From Saturnia japonica (taxonomy: Eukaryota; Arthropoda; Insecta; Lepidoptera; Saturniidae), in assembly GCA_033032175.1 (NCBI GenBank), contig JAVKPJ010000052.1, forward strand, positions 1 to 64,000: 64,000 bases of DNA, written 5' to 3'. The notes beneath the pieces are model-generated. The model saw only the letters and a program-made list of their open reading frames with translations. It was not told where the DNA came from and ran no database searches. A program made the translations under genes and the position numbers. Shown one piece after another: positions 41,415-53,948 of the stretch (positions are counted from its first letter, which is position 1; each line of letters starts with the position of its first letter).

Positions 41415-43629
41415 ATGAGCGAAACTTCTAAAAAAAAAACTGTAAATATTGTATATAGCCCTAATTGTAATTCTAGTTTTAAGGAAAATGTGGAGGGTGC
41501 CTCCAGCAGTGGAGGTACGTTAGATGTGGAAGCGGCGGTGATGAATCCCGTCGTGATAATCGAGAGGGACTTATCGCTGGACCGGGTGTCGGTCTGCAGC
41601 GAATCCGTCAGGCTTCCATGATTACAGTGGGTCCACCGAGGACATTCCTTCTGGCGCCTTCTGGGACACAAAGAGGGGCGAAAAAAGGAAAGGTGGTAGC
41701 TTGGACCGGGTGGAGGCTGAAGATACTGGCTCGGAGTCCGATTCCCAGCCAGTGGAATTAGGGGGTACCACTCCTGTTCCAAAGAAAGGAAGGGGTCCGC
41801 CCCATTACAACAGGCGAATACGCAGGCCTAGCCAAACAAAAGGCCGAATACTTGCGTCTAAAGGAAGAGGGTATCCGCCTCTCAGCCGAGGAGGAGATTG
41901 CGAAGGTGGCAGCACGGACGCGGCAAAATAGGACCGTGAAAGATATCGCAACTGCTCCGGAGGAGGAACTCTCCTCCCACTTAACAGACAGGGTGCTGGG
42001 TGACGTTGAGGTGATCCTCAAGGTCGCTCAAAAGTCGACGAACCTCAAGGGCACGTTCACAAAAGCCCTCAAGGATGCAGCTGCTTCCATTAAGGACGCA
42101 GTGGAAAAATTCAGCAATCGGACCACCACCGAGGAGTTGGAGGGGTCCAAGCTGCATACACGCGAGTAGAGGAGAGAAACAGAAGGCAGGCAGAAGAACT
42201 GGCAGAGCTCCGCAAAGAGCTCGCGGAGTTAAGAGCGGACTTCTTGAAGGTCCGCCAGCCAGTGCCTGAAGCCAGCGTCTCTTCCGTTGTCCGCCACCCT
42301 CTTCACCTCCAAGAAGACTTTCGAGGGAAGAGTTTCCTCCTTTGCCTCAGAGGCAACAAAAGCGTCCTCGGAGCGACACTTCGGATATTGATGGGAAATT
42401 CAGGGAGATTCTCAATATAATGAGTGCACGCTTCGAGGCGTTGGAGGATAGGCTCCTCCCGGAACAACGACTTCGCCCTCCTTTAGCGGCGGACAGAAAG
42501 GCTGCCAGCTCTCGTCGAAACCGGTAGTTCCCGAAACTCGGCCTTCACGGCTGGCAGACTCCCGGCAAGCGGCTGTGAAGAAGAACAGCTCGAAGGTAGG
42601 GAAAGCAGTACCTATCTCAGCTGACCCAATTCTCGTCCCTCCTCCTACAGCGAGAAGCTGGCTGCTCCCAAAACCTCTGAGGGGGAATGGGTGTTAGTCG
42701 GCAAGGGGGGCAAAAAGGCGTCAAGGTCCAAGAAGGTAAAGCCTAAGGCAGCGCCTCCTAAGAAGAGTAAAAAGACTCGTAGACTTCGTGCCTCAAAGTC
42801 CACTGCAGTGGTAATCACGCTGCAGTCGGAGGCGGCAACGAGTGGTCTTACGTACAAAGAGGTGCTGTCCAAAACCTGGGACAGTGTAGACCTAGGAAGC
42901 CTCGGAATCGAGGGTGTGAATTACAGGAGGGCGGTGACTGGAGCAGCTATATTGGAGGTACCTGGCGCTGACAGCAATGATAAAGCTGATGCTTTGGCGA
43001 ATAAAATAAGGCTGTCCTTCCCAGAGGGGTACATTAAGGTGTCCAGGCCGGTGAGGAGTGCAAGCGTTGCGCATCTCAGGCCTGGACGACTCGGTCACGG
43101 CCGAGAAACTAATCGCAGCCGTCGCCTCTGCAGGAGAATGCCCACCTGGACTGGTAAAAAGTAATGACCCGCGTCCCGGACCGGATGGGACTGGAACGGC
43201 CATAGTGACTTGTCCAGTAGCAAACAGCGAAGAAGCTTGGTGACGGCCGACGGTTACTGGTGGGATGGGTGTCGGCGCGGGTGAAGATCCTGCAGCCTCG
43301 CCCACAACGGTGTTTCCGCTGCTTCCAGGTTGGCCACGTTGGGCTTAATTGTCCCTGCGATGTTGACTACAGTCAGCTATGTTATCGCTGTAGTCAACCT
43401 GGTCACAAAGCTGGAGACTGTAAAGCGGACCCACACTGTGCTGTCTGCGCACGAGCGGGTAAAACCAATGGGACATCGGATGGGGGGTGGAGCGTGTGTT
43501 TCGTCGACACCCAAGTCAAAGAAAGCAAAGAGGGTTAGGAGGGGAAAAGCCCCGACACAGCCTCTGACCTCGTCGGCTGTTCCTAAAGCGCCGACGACGG
43601 TCCAGACGGATGAGATGGAACAAAACTAG
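41415..43629 (+). pseudogene. E12 ORF1 (TA gag), frameshifted
   Basis: Start MSETSKKKTVNIVYSPN at 41415, the clearest TA start in E11/E12. Frames: 41415-41605, 41701-41800 (AT-hook region, shifted), 41852-42145 (coiled coil), 42170-42280, 42342-42505, 42660-43060, 43058-43205, 43240-43460 (knuckles CFRC, CYRC) and 43330-43629. TAG 43627-43629; the ORF2 ATG follows at 43633. Confidence 0.85.
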
Positions 43630-43632
43630 TTA

Positions 43633-46600
43633 ATGGCTATCCGTCTCCTCCAAGGGAATCTGAACCATTGTGCCAGTGCACAAGACTTGTTAGTCCAAAG
43701 CATGGCACAGTGGTCAATCAGCGTCGCCGTGATAGCCGAGCCATACTTCGTGCCGCCCCGAGATAACTGGGCGGGAGATCGAGATGGCTCGGTGGCCATC
43801 ATTTCCCGACCCGCCGCCGGTTCCCCGCCCTTCGCTAACATCAAGGAGGGCCAGGGATACGTGGCGGCGCGTCTCGGCGACATTGTGGTGGTGGGGGTGT
43901 ACGCACCCCCTCGATGGAGTCTCGCCGACTTCGAGGCACTTTTGGTGGAGTTGGGCACTGTCGTCTCGGGCAGCCACCCTCACCCTGTCCTAGTCCTCGG
44001 GGACTTCAACGCCAAATCTACGGCTTGGGGTTCCCCATCCACGGACAATAGGGGTGAGGCGCTGGAAGAGGGGCCGTAACATCAGGCCTACTCGTCCTTA
44101 ACAGGGGCTCAATAAACACGTGCGTGCGACCGCAGGGCGAATCCATAGTGGACCTATCGTTCGGTAGCCCTGCAATAGCACGCCGTGTTTCGGGACTGGA
44201 GAGTCCTGGAGGGGGTAGAGACACTTTCGGACCATCTTTACATACAGTTCGAAGTGTCCGCCCAGACCTCGGGACGACCGGTCCCGAGAGCCCTGGAAAG
44301 AGGACAGTCCACGTTGGGCTCTGGGACGCCTCGATCGCGAGGTGTTCGTCCGGAGGCCGCCATCGTGCAAGCCTGGGTGATGGATGGAACACCCGAGAGG
44401 CCTGCCGATGTCGAAGATGGGGCGGAGCGACTGCGAGCCGCAGTGTCGCATATATGTGACGCGGCGATGCCGAGAGTTGGGCGTCGTCCAGCTAAGCGCC
44501 AGGTGTACTGGTGGAACGCTGGAAATCGCGCAGCTGCGTGCACTTTGCGTAGCAGCGCGCCGCCAGTACACCAGGATAAGGCGCAGACGACGTCATTCGC
44601 AGGTCGCAAGCCCCGGAGAGGCGGAGCTGCATGAGGGTTACAGAGCAGCTAAGCTCACCCTCCGACGGGCCATTGAGCGCGCAAAAGCTCTGGCCAGAGA
44701 GGAATTCCTGGAGACGCTCAATCGGGATCCGTGGGGCCGCCCGTACAGGATGGTACGCGGCAAATTTCGCCAATGGGCCCCCCCGGTAACCCAGAGTCTC
44801 CAGTCAGAGTTCCTCGAGGAAGTGGTGAGCGCTCTGTTTCCCTCCAGGGAGGAGTTTTCACCTCCCCACATGGCTCCGCCCGCGGCCGAGCCCGACGTGG
44901 ACCGAGACGACGTTACCCGACGTGACCCGGGAAGAATTGAGGGCGGCGGTGAAACGCCTCGCGGCCAAAAAACACCGCCCCAGGGCCCGACGGCCTGCCT
45001 GGTCGAGCGTGGGTCCTGGCCCAAGAGGTCCTCGAGCCCCGACTATTGGGACTCCTCAGCGTGTGTCTGGAGCAGGGCCGGTTTCCGTCGAAGTGGAAAA
45101 CCGGCCGTCTAGTCCTGCTCCAAAAGCCGGGGCCCCGGCGGACTCGCCGTCCGCATACCGCCCCATTGTGCTGCTCGACGAGGTGGGCAAACTCTTCGAG
45201 AGAGTGATTGCAAACCGCCTCGTCGGCCATTTAACGCACGTGGGGCCGGATTTGGCGGCGAACCAGTTCGGTTTCCGCAGAGGGCGCTCCACGATTGACG
45301 CGATCGCGCAAGTGAGGAGTCTGGCGGAGGAGGCCATTGCTCGGGGCGAGGTGGTGATAGCGGTGTCTTTAGACATCGCAAATGCCTTTAAACCTTGCCC
45401 TGGGCCACAATTAGAGAGGCGCTCCGATTTCACGGAGTGCCATCCTACCTCCGCCGCATAGTCGGGGCGTACCTCTCCGAGAGGTATGTAGTCTTCCCGG
45501 GTCGGAGTGGAATGTGTCGGCGAGACGTCGTATCCGGTGTTCCCCAGGGGTCAGTTTTGGGCCCTCTTCTCTGGAACATCGGATACGACTGGGTGTTGCG
45601 CGGTGCGCTCCTCCGTGGCCTCAGTGTCGTGTGTTATGCCGACGACACACTGGTCACGTCGAGAGCTAAGTCGCACCGCGAAGCCGCGATATTGGCAACC
45701 GCTGGGGTGGCACACGTCGTCGGTCGGATCCGGCGTCTGGGACTAAATGTGGCGCTGCAAAAATCTGAGGCTCTGTGTTTCCATGGGCCTCGGAATGCGC
45801 CACCGAGAGGGTCCCAGATCATCGTGGGAGGCGTCCCAATCGGCATCCAGTCCAATATGAAATATCTTGGACTCGTTCTGGATAGCCGATGGGACTTTGT
45901 AGAGCACTTCAGGCAGCTGACCCCCCGTCTTATGGGCGCTGCGGCCGCGTTAGCGCGGCTGTTGCCCAACCTGGGGGGTCCAAATTCCGCGTGCCGAAGG
46001 CTCTACATGGGGATCGTGCGGTCCTTGGCCCTTTACGGGGCCCCCGGTGTGGGCTGAGAACCTGGCGGCCCGTAATATCGCCGCTCTGCGCAAACCGCAG
46101 AGAGCGATGACCGTCAGAGCAGCCCGGGGATATCGCACGATCTCCTTCGAGGCGGCCTCCCTACTGGTCGGATCTCCGCCATGGGATCTGGAGGCGGAAG
46201 CCCTCGCGTCGCTCTACAGGTGGCGCGGCGAGGCGTTAAAGAGAGGAATACGACATGCGCCTCGTGAGATCGAGGCGCGAAGGGCAGAGCTGCACCAGAT
46301 CCTGGTCATGGCGGAGTGGGACCGACGACTGGAGCACCCCAGCGCCGGCGTGACGACCGTCGAGGCCGTGAGGCCTCATTTGACGGCATGGGTACGGAGG
46401 CGGCACGGCACCCTAACCTTCCGGCTGACGCAGGTGCTCTCGGGACACGGATGTTTCGGGAGTTACCTGTGTCGCATAGGCCGAGAGCCAACGACTGGGT
46501 GCCATCATTGTGGCTGTGCGGTCGATAACGCGCAGCACACACTGGCCGCCTGTCCCGCATGGGACTCGTCACGCCGCGAACCTCATCGCGGCTATAGGGC

Positions 46601-46797
46601 CCGATCTCTCACTCCCGACCGTCGTTTCGTCCATGGTTGCGAGTGAGAGCGGGTGGAACTCCGTCGCCTCATTCTGCGAGGGCGTCATGCTCGCAAAGGA
46701 GGCGGCGGAGAGGGAGAGGGAGCAGACGTCAGAGCTCCCCTCCCGCGGTCGACGAACCCGGCGGCGCAGGGTCAGGAATGACCTCCTGCCGCCGTAA
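43633..46797 (+). pseudogene. E12 ORF2 (TA endonuclease-RT), about ten frameshifts
   Basis: The endonuclease N-terminus is readable 43633-44070. Indels against E7 lie near 44070, 44190, 44300, 44350, 44520, 44913, 44970, 45133, 45391 (ACC lost in AACACC), 46045 and 46578. The RT core (GVPQGSVLG, YADD) is in the clean stretch 45395-46040 and the zinc motif in 46047-46580. Stop at 46797. Confidence 0.87.
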
Positions 46798-47034
46798 AAA
46801 CGGCCTGCGGGTGTCGGACGCGGGCACGTCCTTCGCCCTTGCAGCTAATGCACAGGCCCGAGGCGTGGCGCATCAGTGTTCGATGCGCCCCTCGTAGGTT
46901 CGTCGGAGGGTGTCACACACCTCGACCCCTCAGACCGCTGAAGGTGGCCCCTTATGAGGGGCCTACACCCGTCGGGCGAGTAGAAGTAATGCGTAAGCTG
47001 TCCCTACTCCCCGGCCAAATGGGTGAAGAAGGAA

Positions 47035-47123
47035 CACCGTGGGGTTTTAGTCAGTAAGAGTCTGACATACCCCTTTCGAGCTGCCCGGCTCGGGAGGCGG
47101 ATCCATGCAGGATTTCCCCACGT
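47035..47123 (+). other. E12 3'-terminal three-stem RNA structure
   Basis: TA type stems retained. Confidence 0.75.
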
Positions 47124-47149
47124 AAAAAAAAAAAAAAAAAAAAAAAAAA

Positions 47150-47163
47150 GGTTAGGTTAGGTT
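47150..47163 (+). repeat. Short TTAGG spacer (14 nt)
   Basis: GGTTAGGTTAGGTT. Confidence 0.93.
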
Positions 47164-47625
47164 GGGCAGCTGCCCGCCAGACATAACACCCGTCTGGTCG
47201 GAGGATCCTCCCTTTTCGATGGTTCTTCTACAAATAAAACAGATATTATAGATAAATTTTAGGGGTCGAGCAGGCGTGATGAGGTACTTGTATCTCTGAT
47301 CTGCAGGGGGTGGACCCACAGGCGCAATACAGCTCTTTCCTTTCGGAGAGAGCCTTAGCCTGCCACCTCAAGACCGTAGTGCGTGGTGAAGAACCACATC
47401 CTTCTCGAGGTGACCCTGTCTCGCTGAACACTACGGATCTAGGCTGGAGAGCCGATAAACTCTCCTGAGTGTGGCGTGTGAGCAGCGCACTCAGTACCGG
47501 GTTGGGGCCGATGAGGGCTCAAGTTGAGTCCCAAGGGCCCAATTCCGGAGAGCGGTTGGCGGGACTGGTTGTCTTCATATCGGTCCTGGCAGGCGCACTG
47601 CGAACTGGAGGAGGAGATAAGGAAG
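47164..47625 (+). promoter_or_regulatory. E13 5' UTR; no HDV-like fold recognised
   Basis: The first 109 nt are absent from E10 and include GGGCAGCTGCCC, CCAGAC...GTCTGG, and an AT-rich stretch near 47230-47262. From about 47460 the leader has the alpha-type hairpins with paired changes (CTGAGTG/CACTCAG for CTGGGTG/CACCCAG). Confidence 0.5.
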
Positions 47626-47653
47626 ATGAAGTGTACACGTTCAATAGAATTAC

Positions 47654-47739
47654 CCCAGGAGGGTACCAGCTCCTCAGGAGCTGGAGAATCCCTCCCCGGG
47701 CATTGCCCGGGCAGCCCCTCGTTCTCTGGGGGGGGCAGA
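47654..47739 (+). other. E13 PQEGT structured block, first copy
   Basis: CCGGGC/GCCCGG stem with ATT loop; AGCTCC/GGAGCT stem; GCCCC/GGGGC stem; 8-G run. Confidence 0.63.
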
Positions 47740-47876
47740 TTTGTACACGAGTTAAATATTGATACGATGACTTTGGCACCCAAGTGGATTTCCGATGCAA
47801 ACACGACGACCCAGGCAGAATTACGGATTACTGAGCTCAATAGAACTATGGCAGGTGCAAGAAAACAAATAGAAAT

Positions 47877-47963
47877 ACCCCAGGAGGGTACCAGCATTTC
47901 AGATCCTGGAGAATCCCTCCCCGGGCCTGGCCCGGGCTGCCCCTCGTTTTCTGGGGGGGGCAA
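47877..47963 (+). other. E13 PQEGT structured block, second copy
   Basis: CCGGGC/GCCCGG stem kept. The inner AGCTCC/GGAGCT stem is weakened here (AGCATTTCAGATCCT). The duplication is seen only in TB. Confidence 0.58.
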
Positions 47964-50071
47964 CTTCTTGCCTAAGGTGGTTCTTACAAGGATGCCGTCT
48001 CTAGATAGACTATCAGGGACAAAGTGGAAGCAGTCACGCTACCATGATCTCGGTGGGGTCTTTTGAGGGAGAGAATCTCCTGCTTTCGGGAAATTTTACC
48101 AGAGCAAACAGGATGGAGAATGCAGTGCAGAGTCGGACGTGGCCTCTGGGGACGAAGTTGGCTCTGATACTGAGGCGCTGAGTGAACCGCCTCCTAAGAA
48201 AGGGAGAGGCCGTCCCGCGACAACGGGTGAGTATAGGAACTTAGCCAAAGCTAAGGAAGAACTCCTCCGCCTGGACAGAGAAGAGCTCCGACTCCAATCG
48301 GAGAAAGATGTTGTTGAAATAGCCTCTCGGGCGAGGCTTAGGAGGACTGCACAGAATGCCAAGGTTCCAGCAACGGAAGAGCAGCTGGCTCTGGATCTAA
48401 AACAGGGAATACTTGACGACGTCGATGCGATCCTGGGTGTCGTCCTAAAATCGAGGAATCTAAAAGGAACCTCTCAGCGTGCCCTTAAAGACGCTGCTGC
48501 TTCTATTGCGGATAGGGCCGTGTCACTAGCTGAGAGGAATACCTCTGATGAAATGAGGAAGCTACAGGAAGCCTATGAAAAACTTAAACAGAGTGAGGCA
48601 AAGCAGGCGAAGGAGATTGCTGAGCTTCGCAAACAGTTAGCCGAGCTAAAAGCAGGCCTCCAGACAAACCGCCTATTAGACATCCAGATTGGTACAGTTG
48701 TCCCATCTACTTCTAACAAAGTAAGGGAAGGATGGGAAGAAGTTCAGGAGAATGCAACCCCTCCGCCTCGCAAGAGAGTGATGAGGGAGGAGTTTCCTCC
48801 TCTGCCGAAACAACGGGAAGCGACACTGACAAGACAGCCTCAGTCGGTTGTCACCAGCCAAATGCTGGACAGGGCGATAACTCAGGCTACGCAGGAGATG
48901 GGAAATCAGATGAGAGCCTGTATGAATGCTCTCGAGGGGAGGCTATTGAGGCCTCCTCTGGCCGGTGATCAGAGAGGAGTACAATTGCCGGAGGTGCGGC
49001 CTCCTAAGCTACCCACTTCTGGTACCTCGACTGTAAAGAAGGGGAACAAGAATAAGAAATCTTTGGCAGCACAGGAGGCGGAGGCATCAATTATGCATCC
49101 GTCAACTTCGCGGCCGATTCCGGTAGTTCAAGAAGGATGGTCGACGGTAGTGAGGCGCGGAGGTAATGGACGCGCCACTCAGAGGAAGGCACCGCCGGCG
49201 AGAATAACTCCCGCCAAACTCTCCATACCGCGGTCATCAGTAGTCATTCTGACACTCCAGCAAGAGGCGATAGACAATGGCATCGATTATATGAAGTTGG
49301 TGTCGGTTGCTAAAAATAAGGTAGCTGTGGCCGACCTTGACATCCCTTTCATTAATATCAAGGAGACGGCTTCCGGTGCGCGCAAACTGGAAGTGCCAGG
49401 TAGTACGAGCTCGGAGAAGGCGGACCGTCTGGCCGCAAGGTTAACGGCGATCTTTGCCGAAACATTTGGCCAAGGGATGGTCGTAGTATCTAGACCTACA
49501 AAATGTGCGGAGTTGCGCATAACGGGATTGGACGATTCGGTCACGAAAGAGGAGGTGGCAACCACGGTGGCCACAAAAGGGGGCTGCGCTGTTGAACAAG
49601 TAAAGACAGGAGACGTGCGGCGAGCTCCCCATGGTACTGGCACTATTGGGTGCGTTGCCCGGTGGCAGCTGCGAAGAAGGTGGCGCAAGAGCGTCGACTC
49701 TTACTCGGGTGGGTAGCTGTGCAGGTGAAACTGCTGCAGCCTAAGGCTTCAAGGTGTTTTCGCTGTCTAAAGCTGGGCACATAAAACAGCGATGCGTGGC
49801 ATCAGTGGACCGCAGCGAACTCTGCTTCCGCTGCGGCAAAACTGGCCACAAAAGGCTGTGAATGTTCTGCAGATCCACACTGCCCAGTGTGTGCGGATGC
49901 AAAAAGGTTGGCGAACCACAGGCTAGGTAGCAATGCCTGTATCTCCTCGACAAGGAAAGGGGGTAAAGGGTCAAAAAAGGGCCACACCCCTAGCAATGTT
50001 GCAGCTACTGCTGAACCCAGAGACTCTGTGAGGCCTGAGGAAGAGCTGGATATAGACGGCTAGGAATTAAT

Positions 50072-53000
50072 ATGGCTCATAGGTTCCTCCAGGCTAACAT
50101 CAATCACTCGGCTGTGGCTCAGGATATTTTGGTTCAAACTATGGCCGAGTGGTCGATCCAGGTGGCGGTGGTGGCTGAGCCCTACTATGTCCCTCCCAGG
50201 GATAACTGGGTTGGGGATGTGACGGGCACAGTAGCCATTGTCTCTGTGCCGTCAGTCGGAACTCCTATTCTGACTATAAAAAGGAAGGGCTCCGGCTACG
50301 TTGCGGCTCAATGGGGGCAGATAGTAGTCATTGGAGTATATTTTTCACCCAACAGGACCCTTGCTGAGTTCGAAACATTCCTCAGCGATCTTGGAGCTTT
50401 TATCGGACAGACTTTACCCTGTCCTGTCTTGTTGGCAGGGGATTTTAACGCCAAGTCATCGGTGTGGGGATCACCTGTCACCGATGGGCGGGGCAGGGCA
50501 TTACATGAATGGACAATAGTCACCGGCCTCTCTGTCATCAACAGAGGCTCGGCGAATACCTGTGTGCGACAGCAGGGAGGGTCCATTGTTGACCTTACAT
50601 TTGCCTCCCTGCTGTAGCAAGACGTATAAGTGACTGGAAAGTCGTGGAGGAACTGAAAACCCTATCAGACCATCTCTACATCAGGTTTGATGTCTGCTTC
50701 TTACCAACGACCCCAGTCCCAAACCCGGATTTGACATCGACCCCCAAGTGGGTCCTAAAAAACTTGAAAAGAGACATCGTGGTTGAGGCTTCGATAGTTG
50801 CATCCTGGCCACCACTACCGGACGGACCTGTGGACGTCGCTAGAGAGGTGGACTGGTTCCGGGGAACCATGACCGCGCATCTGTGACGCCGCCATGCCCA
50901 GGGCTCGGGCTCGGCCCCTAGGCGACAGGTGTATTGGTGGTCTCAGGAAATTTCACGATTGCGGGTTTCGTGCGTAACCGCGAGACGCCAATATGCCAGA
51001 CACCGTAGACTTCGACAGGGTCGGGATGCGACTGTTGAGACACAACTATACACGGGCTATAAGGATGCTAAGAAGGCTCTCCAGATTGCCATTAAAAGAG
51101 CTAAAGCTAGGGCGAGGGAGGAGCTTATGGAGACTCTGGACGGTGATCCGTGGGGACGCCCCTACCGTATTGTGTTGGGTTTTCTACGCCCCTGGGCTCC
51201 CCCGATCACTCAGAGTCTCGAACCCCTGCTACTGGAGAATATAATGTTCTCGTTGTTCCCGCAAAGGACGGAGTACTCGCCACCTTTTAGGGCCTTGACC
51301 AGTTTTTCGGGATCAAACGCTGCCGAAGGTGTGCCTCCAGTGACTGAAGCAGAACTAGACGTGGCCGTGAGACGGCTCCGAGCGAAAAACACTGCTCCGG
51401 GGCCGGACGGAGTTCCAGGCCGCGTCTGGGTTCTTGCAATTAACGAAATGGAGGAGAGACTCAGACGGCTGTTTAACGGCTGTCTAGAGTTGGGACAGTT
51501 TCCTCCCCAATGGAAAATAGGCCGGCTTGTTCTGTTACGGAAGCAGGGACGCGCTGCAGACTCTCCGTCAGCTTACCGTCCAATAGTCTTGCTGGACGAG
51601 GTTGGAAAGTTGTTTGAGCGAATCATTGTGCGCCGGCTGGCTCAAATCTGGTCGGGGATAGGGCCTGACCTATCAGCGGTGCAGTTTGGTTTCAGAGAGG
51701 GCCGTTCGACGATCGACGCGATTTTACGCGTCAAGACCCTCTCGGATGAAGCAGTTTCCCAGGGTGGAGTGCTGTTGGCTGTGTCATTGGACATAGCCAA
51801 TGCTTTCAACAGCCTCCCCTGGGAATGTATCATGGAGGGACTGAAGTACCATGGGGTACCTTTATATCTGCGTCGTATAATCGGGTCCTACTTAGAAGGT
51901 AGACATGTAACTTACGTCGGACAGGATGGACGAACCCATCACAGAGGGATTTCGCGCCGGTGTTCCACAGGGGTCAGTACTTGGCCCACTCCTGTGGAAC
52001 ATCGGGTATGATTGGGTACTGCGTGGCGTACTACTGCCTGGTGCTGCTGTTACATGTTACGCCGATGATACTCTTGTGACTGCGCGCGGTAAAACTGTCC
52101 GGGACGCCATTACGATTAGGCACGGTGAGTGTGGCACAGGTGGTTCGAAGGATCCGGCTACTTGGGTTGAGGTGGCTCTCAACAAAACGGAAGCTATATG
52201 TTTTCACGGGCCTCGGAGAGCACCTCCTTTGGACACACACATAATTGTCGGTGGAGTCCGCATTGATGTGGGCTCCAAAAATGAAGTATTTAGGACTTAC
52301 ATTAGATAGTCGTTGGAAAGTTTGAGGAGCATTTCCGTCTGCTGGGCCCTAAGGTTATGCGCTGTGCTTCTGCGCTCTCAGGCCTTTTGCCCAATCTTGG
52401 TGGAACTGGTGCCGGAATGCCGTTCCCTATATATGGTAGTAGTGCAATCGATGGCTCTGTATGGGGCCCCAGTTTGGCATGGATCCTTGACATCGGGTAG
52501 TGTCGCCATTTTGCGGAAATTGCAGCGGTTGATGGCACTCAGAGTTATTCGTGGTTATCGCACGGTGTCTTATGAGGCTGCGTGCCTGCTGGCGTGCACG
52601 CCGCCTTGGCAGCTCGTTGCTCACTCACATGCTGAGCTCTATAACTGGTGCGCCGAGAGGGCCGTCGGGGCGAGAACATTGCTCCAAGAGAAAAGGAAAT
52701 GCGTAGAATCCTCTAAGGGAAGTGATGCTGCGATCATGGCAGGAAGATTTGGCCTTACCTAGTGCTGGCCACGTTACAATCGATGCAGTCCGCCCAGTGT
52801 TCTGGGAATGGGTGAACAGAGCGCACGGTACGCTTACATAAGGCTAGTACAGATTCTGACTGGCCACGGCTGTTTTGGCAAATACTTACACCAGATTGTC
52901 AGAAAGGAGTCAACACCCAGATGTCACCACTGGATAGCGAACTAGACACAGCCCAGGCACACGTTCCAGCTATGCCCAGCGTGGGCTGAAGAGCGTACTG

Positions 53001-53227
53001 CACTAGCGTCTGTTGTGGATAATGATCTCCTCTATCGGCTGTGGTTCAACCATGGTTGGTGGAGAGAGGTCATGGAATGCAGTCGTCTCATTTTGTGAGA
53101 CCGTTCTATCACGCAAGGAAGAAGCGGAAAGAGAAAGGGAGAGGCGGTCGATGCACCTATGGACCGTCGTAGGGAGTCCGTCGCGGAAGAAGGGATGGAG
53201 GCAGATTTTCACCAGATGCCTCCATAA
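50072..53227 (+). pseudogene. E13 ORF2 (TB endonuclease-RT), frameshifted
   Basis: Start MAHRFLQANINHSAVAQD. The endonuclease is clean from 50072 to about 50605 (AEPYYVPP, GDFNAKS, VDLTFAS). Shifts occur near 50610, 50875 and 50910. The 50929-51955 frame has the RT N-terminal half, with FREGRSTIDA and SLDIANAF. After 51955 GVPQGSVLGP and YADD lie in the 51926-52110 frame. The C-terminus is heavily broken, with the zinc motif partly lost near 52920-52980. It probably ends at 53225-53227 after ...MPP. Confidence 0.86.
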
Positions 53228-53458
53228 TAAACCTCCAGGCGATGGATGCGGGGGCGTCCATTGCCGTGTAACGGAGGTCCCGTGAAGGAGAAGCACGGGT
53301 TGCCGCTGCTTCTAGAAGAAGCTTGGGAGAGGAGATGTCTCTCCCCGAGACGGGGGTCCCCGTTTATACCATCTACGGGTGACCCAAGCGCGTGAGCAGG
53401 GTAGCGGTCGTTTGCTTACCGCCTTTCCCGCGACCCTGCCCACATACGCGCCGATGCG

Positions 53459-53549
53459 GCCATGGGGTTTTAGCCGGTAAGAGTCCGGCATAACCCTCTC
53501 GCTGTCCCCCGATGGCGGGAGGTGTATCCAATGCAGGATTTCCCCATGT
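53459..53549 (+). other. E13 3'-terminal RNA structure (TB type)
   Basis: CATGGGG/CCCCATG and GCCGG/CCGGC arms as in E10. Confidence 0.74.
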
Positions 53550-53575
53550 AAAAAAAAAAAAAAAAAAAAAAAAAA

Positions 53576-53635
53576 GGTTTAGGTTAGGTTAGGTTAGGTT
53601 AGGTTAGGTTAGGTTAGGTTAGGTTAGGTTAGGTT
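53576..53635 (+). repeat. TTAGG array (about 12 units, first with an extra T)
   Basis: GGTTTAGG then perfect repeats. Confidence 0.96.
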
Positions 53636-53711
53636 GGGGTGCGTGTCAGGAACCTCCTCGTGGTGCACCCCGGGCAACGTCGACCAGTCTGGTCGGCGGC
53701 TGATACCTGAC
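53636..53711 (+). ncRNA. HDV-like ribozyme at the 5' end of E14
   Basis: P1 GGGGTGC/GCACCCC. P2 GTCAGG/CCTGAC, a paired change from GTCAGA/TCTGAC of E1, E3, E5 and E15. P4 GTCGACC/GGTCGGC. J4/2 GGCTGATA. Confidence 0.87.
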
Positions 53712-53948
53712 AAACTCCTCCCGGTATCCCTCTGGTTATCAGAGGGGACTGTGGAGGGGTATTGGCTGGAGGGCCATTAAAAGCTCCTGGGTGTGGCATG
53801 TGCGCGGCGCACCCAGTACCAGGCTGGGGCCGATGAGGGCTCAATCTGAGCCCCAAGGGCCCAGTTCCGGACAGCGGCTGGCGGGATCGGTAGCTTTTAT
53901 ACCGGTCCCGGCAGGCGTACCGCAAACTGACGGTAGAAGGAGATAAGG

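Larger units (their letters stand above)
41066..47149 (+). mobile_element. E12: TA element with 5' UTR deletion, frameshifted
   Basis: Five extra bases CTGCG (41066-41070), almost the same as in E11, precede the ribozyme. About 160 nt of the 5' UTR is missing at 41219. 3' UTR 46798-47123; poly(A) of 26 (47124-47149). Confidence 0.92.
47626..50063 (+). pseudogene. E13 ORF1 (TB gag), few frameshifts
   Basis: Start MKCTRSIELPQEGTSSSG at 47626. The frame runs through both PQEGT blocks to about 48045. After a shift near 48050 a long frame (to about 49630) carries AT-hook-like KKGRGRPATTGEY, the charged helix, the coiled-coil region (LDDVDAILGVVLKSRNLKGT), a Lys-rich linker, and the TGLDDSVTKEEV domain. 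Shifts near 49640 and 49775-49850 break the knuckle region (CFRC, CFRC, CPVC still visible). TAG 50061-50063. Confidence 0.87.
47164..53575 (+). mobile_element. E13: TB element, most complete 5' end
   Basis: 6.4 kb. It begins with the palindrome GGGCAGCTGCCC after GGTT. ORF1 and ORF2 are frameshifted; 3' UTR 53228-53549; poly(A) of 26 (53550-53575). Confidence 0.92.

Noticed and set aside
47164..47330. Hammerhead or HDV ribozyme at the TB 5' end
   Set aside because: GTGATGAGG near 47275 resembles part of a hammerhead core but no matching GAAA segment and stems were found; the first 12 nt self-pair without the HDV order.
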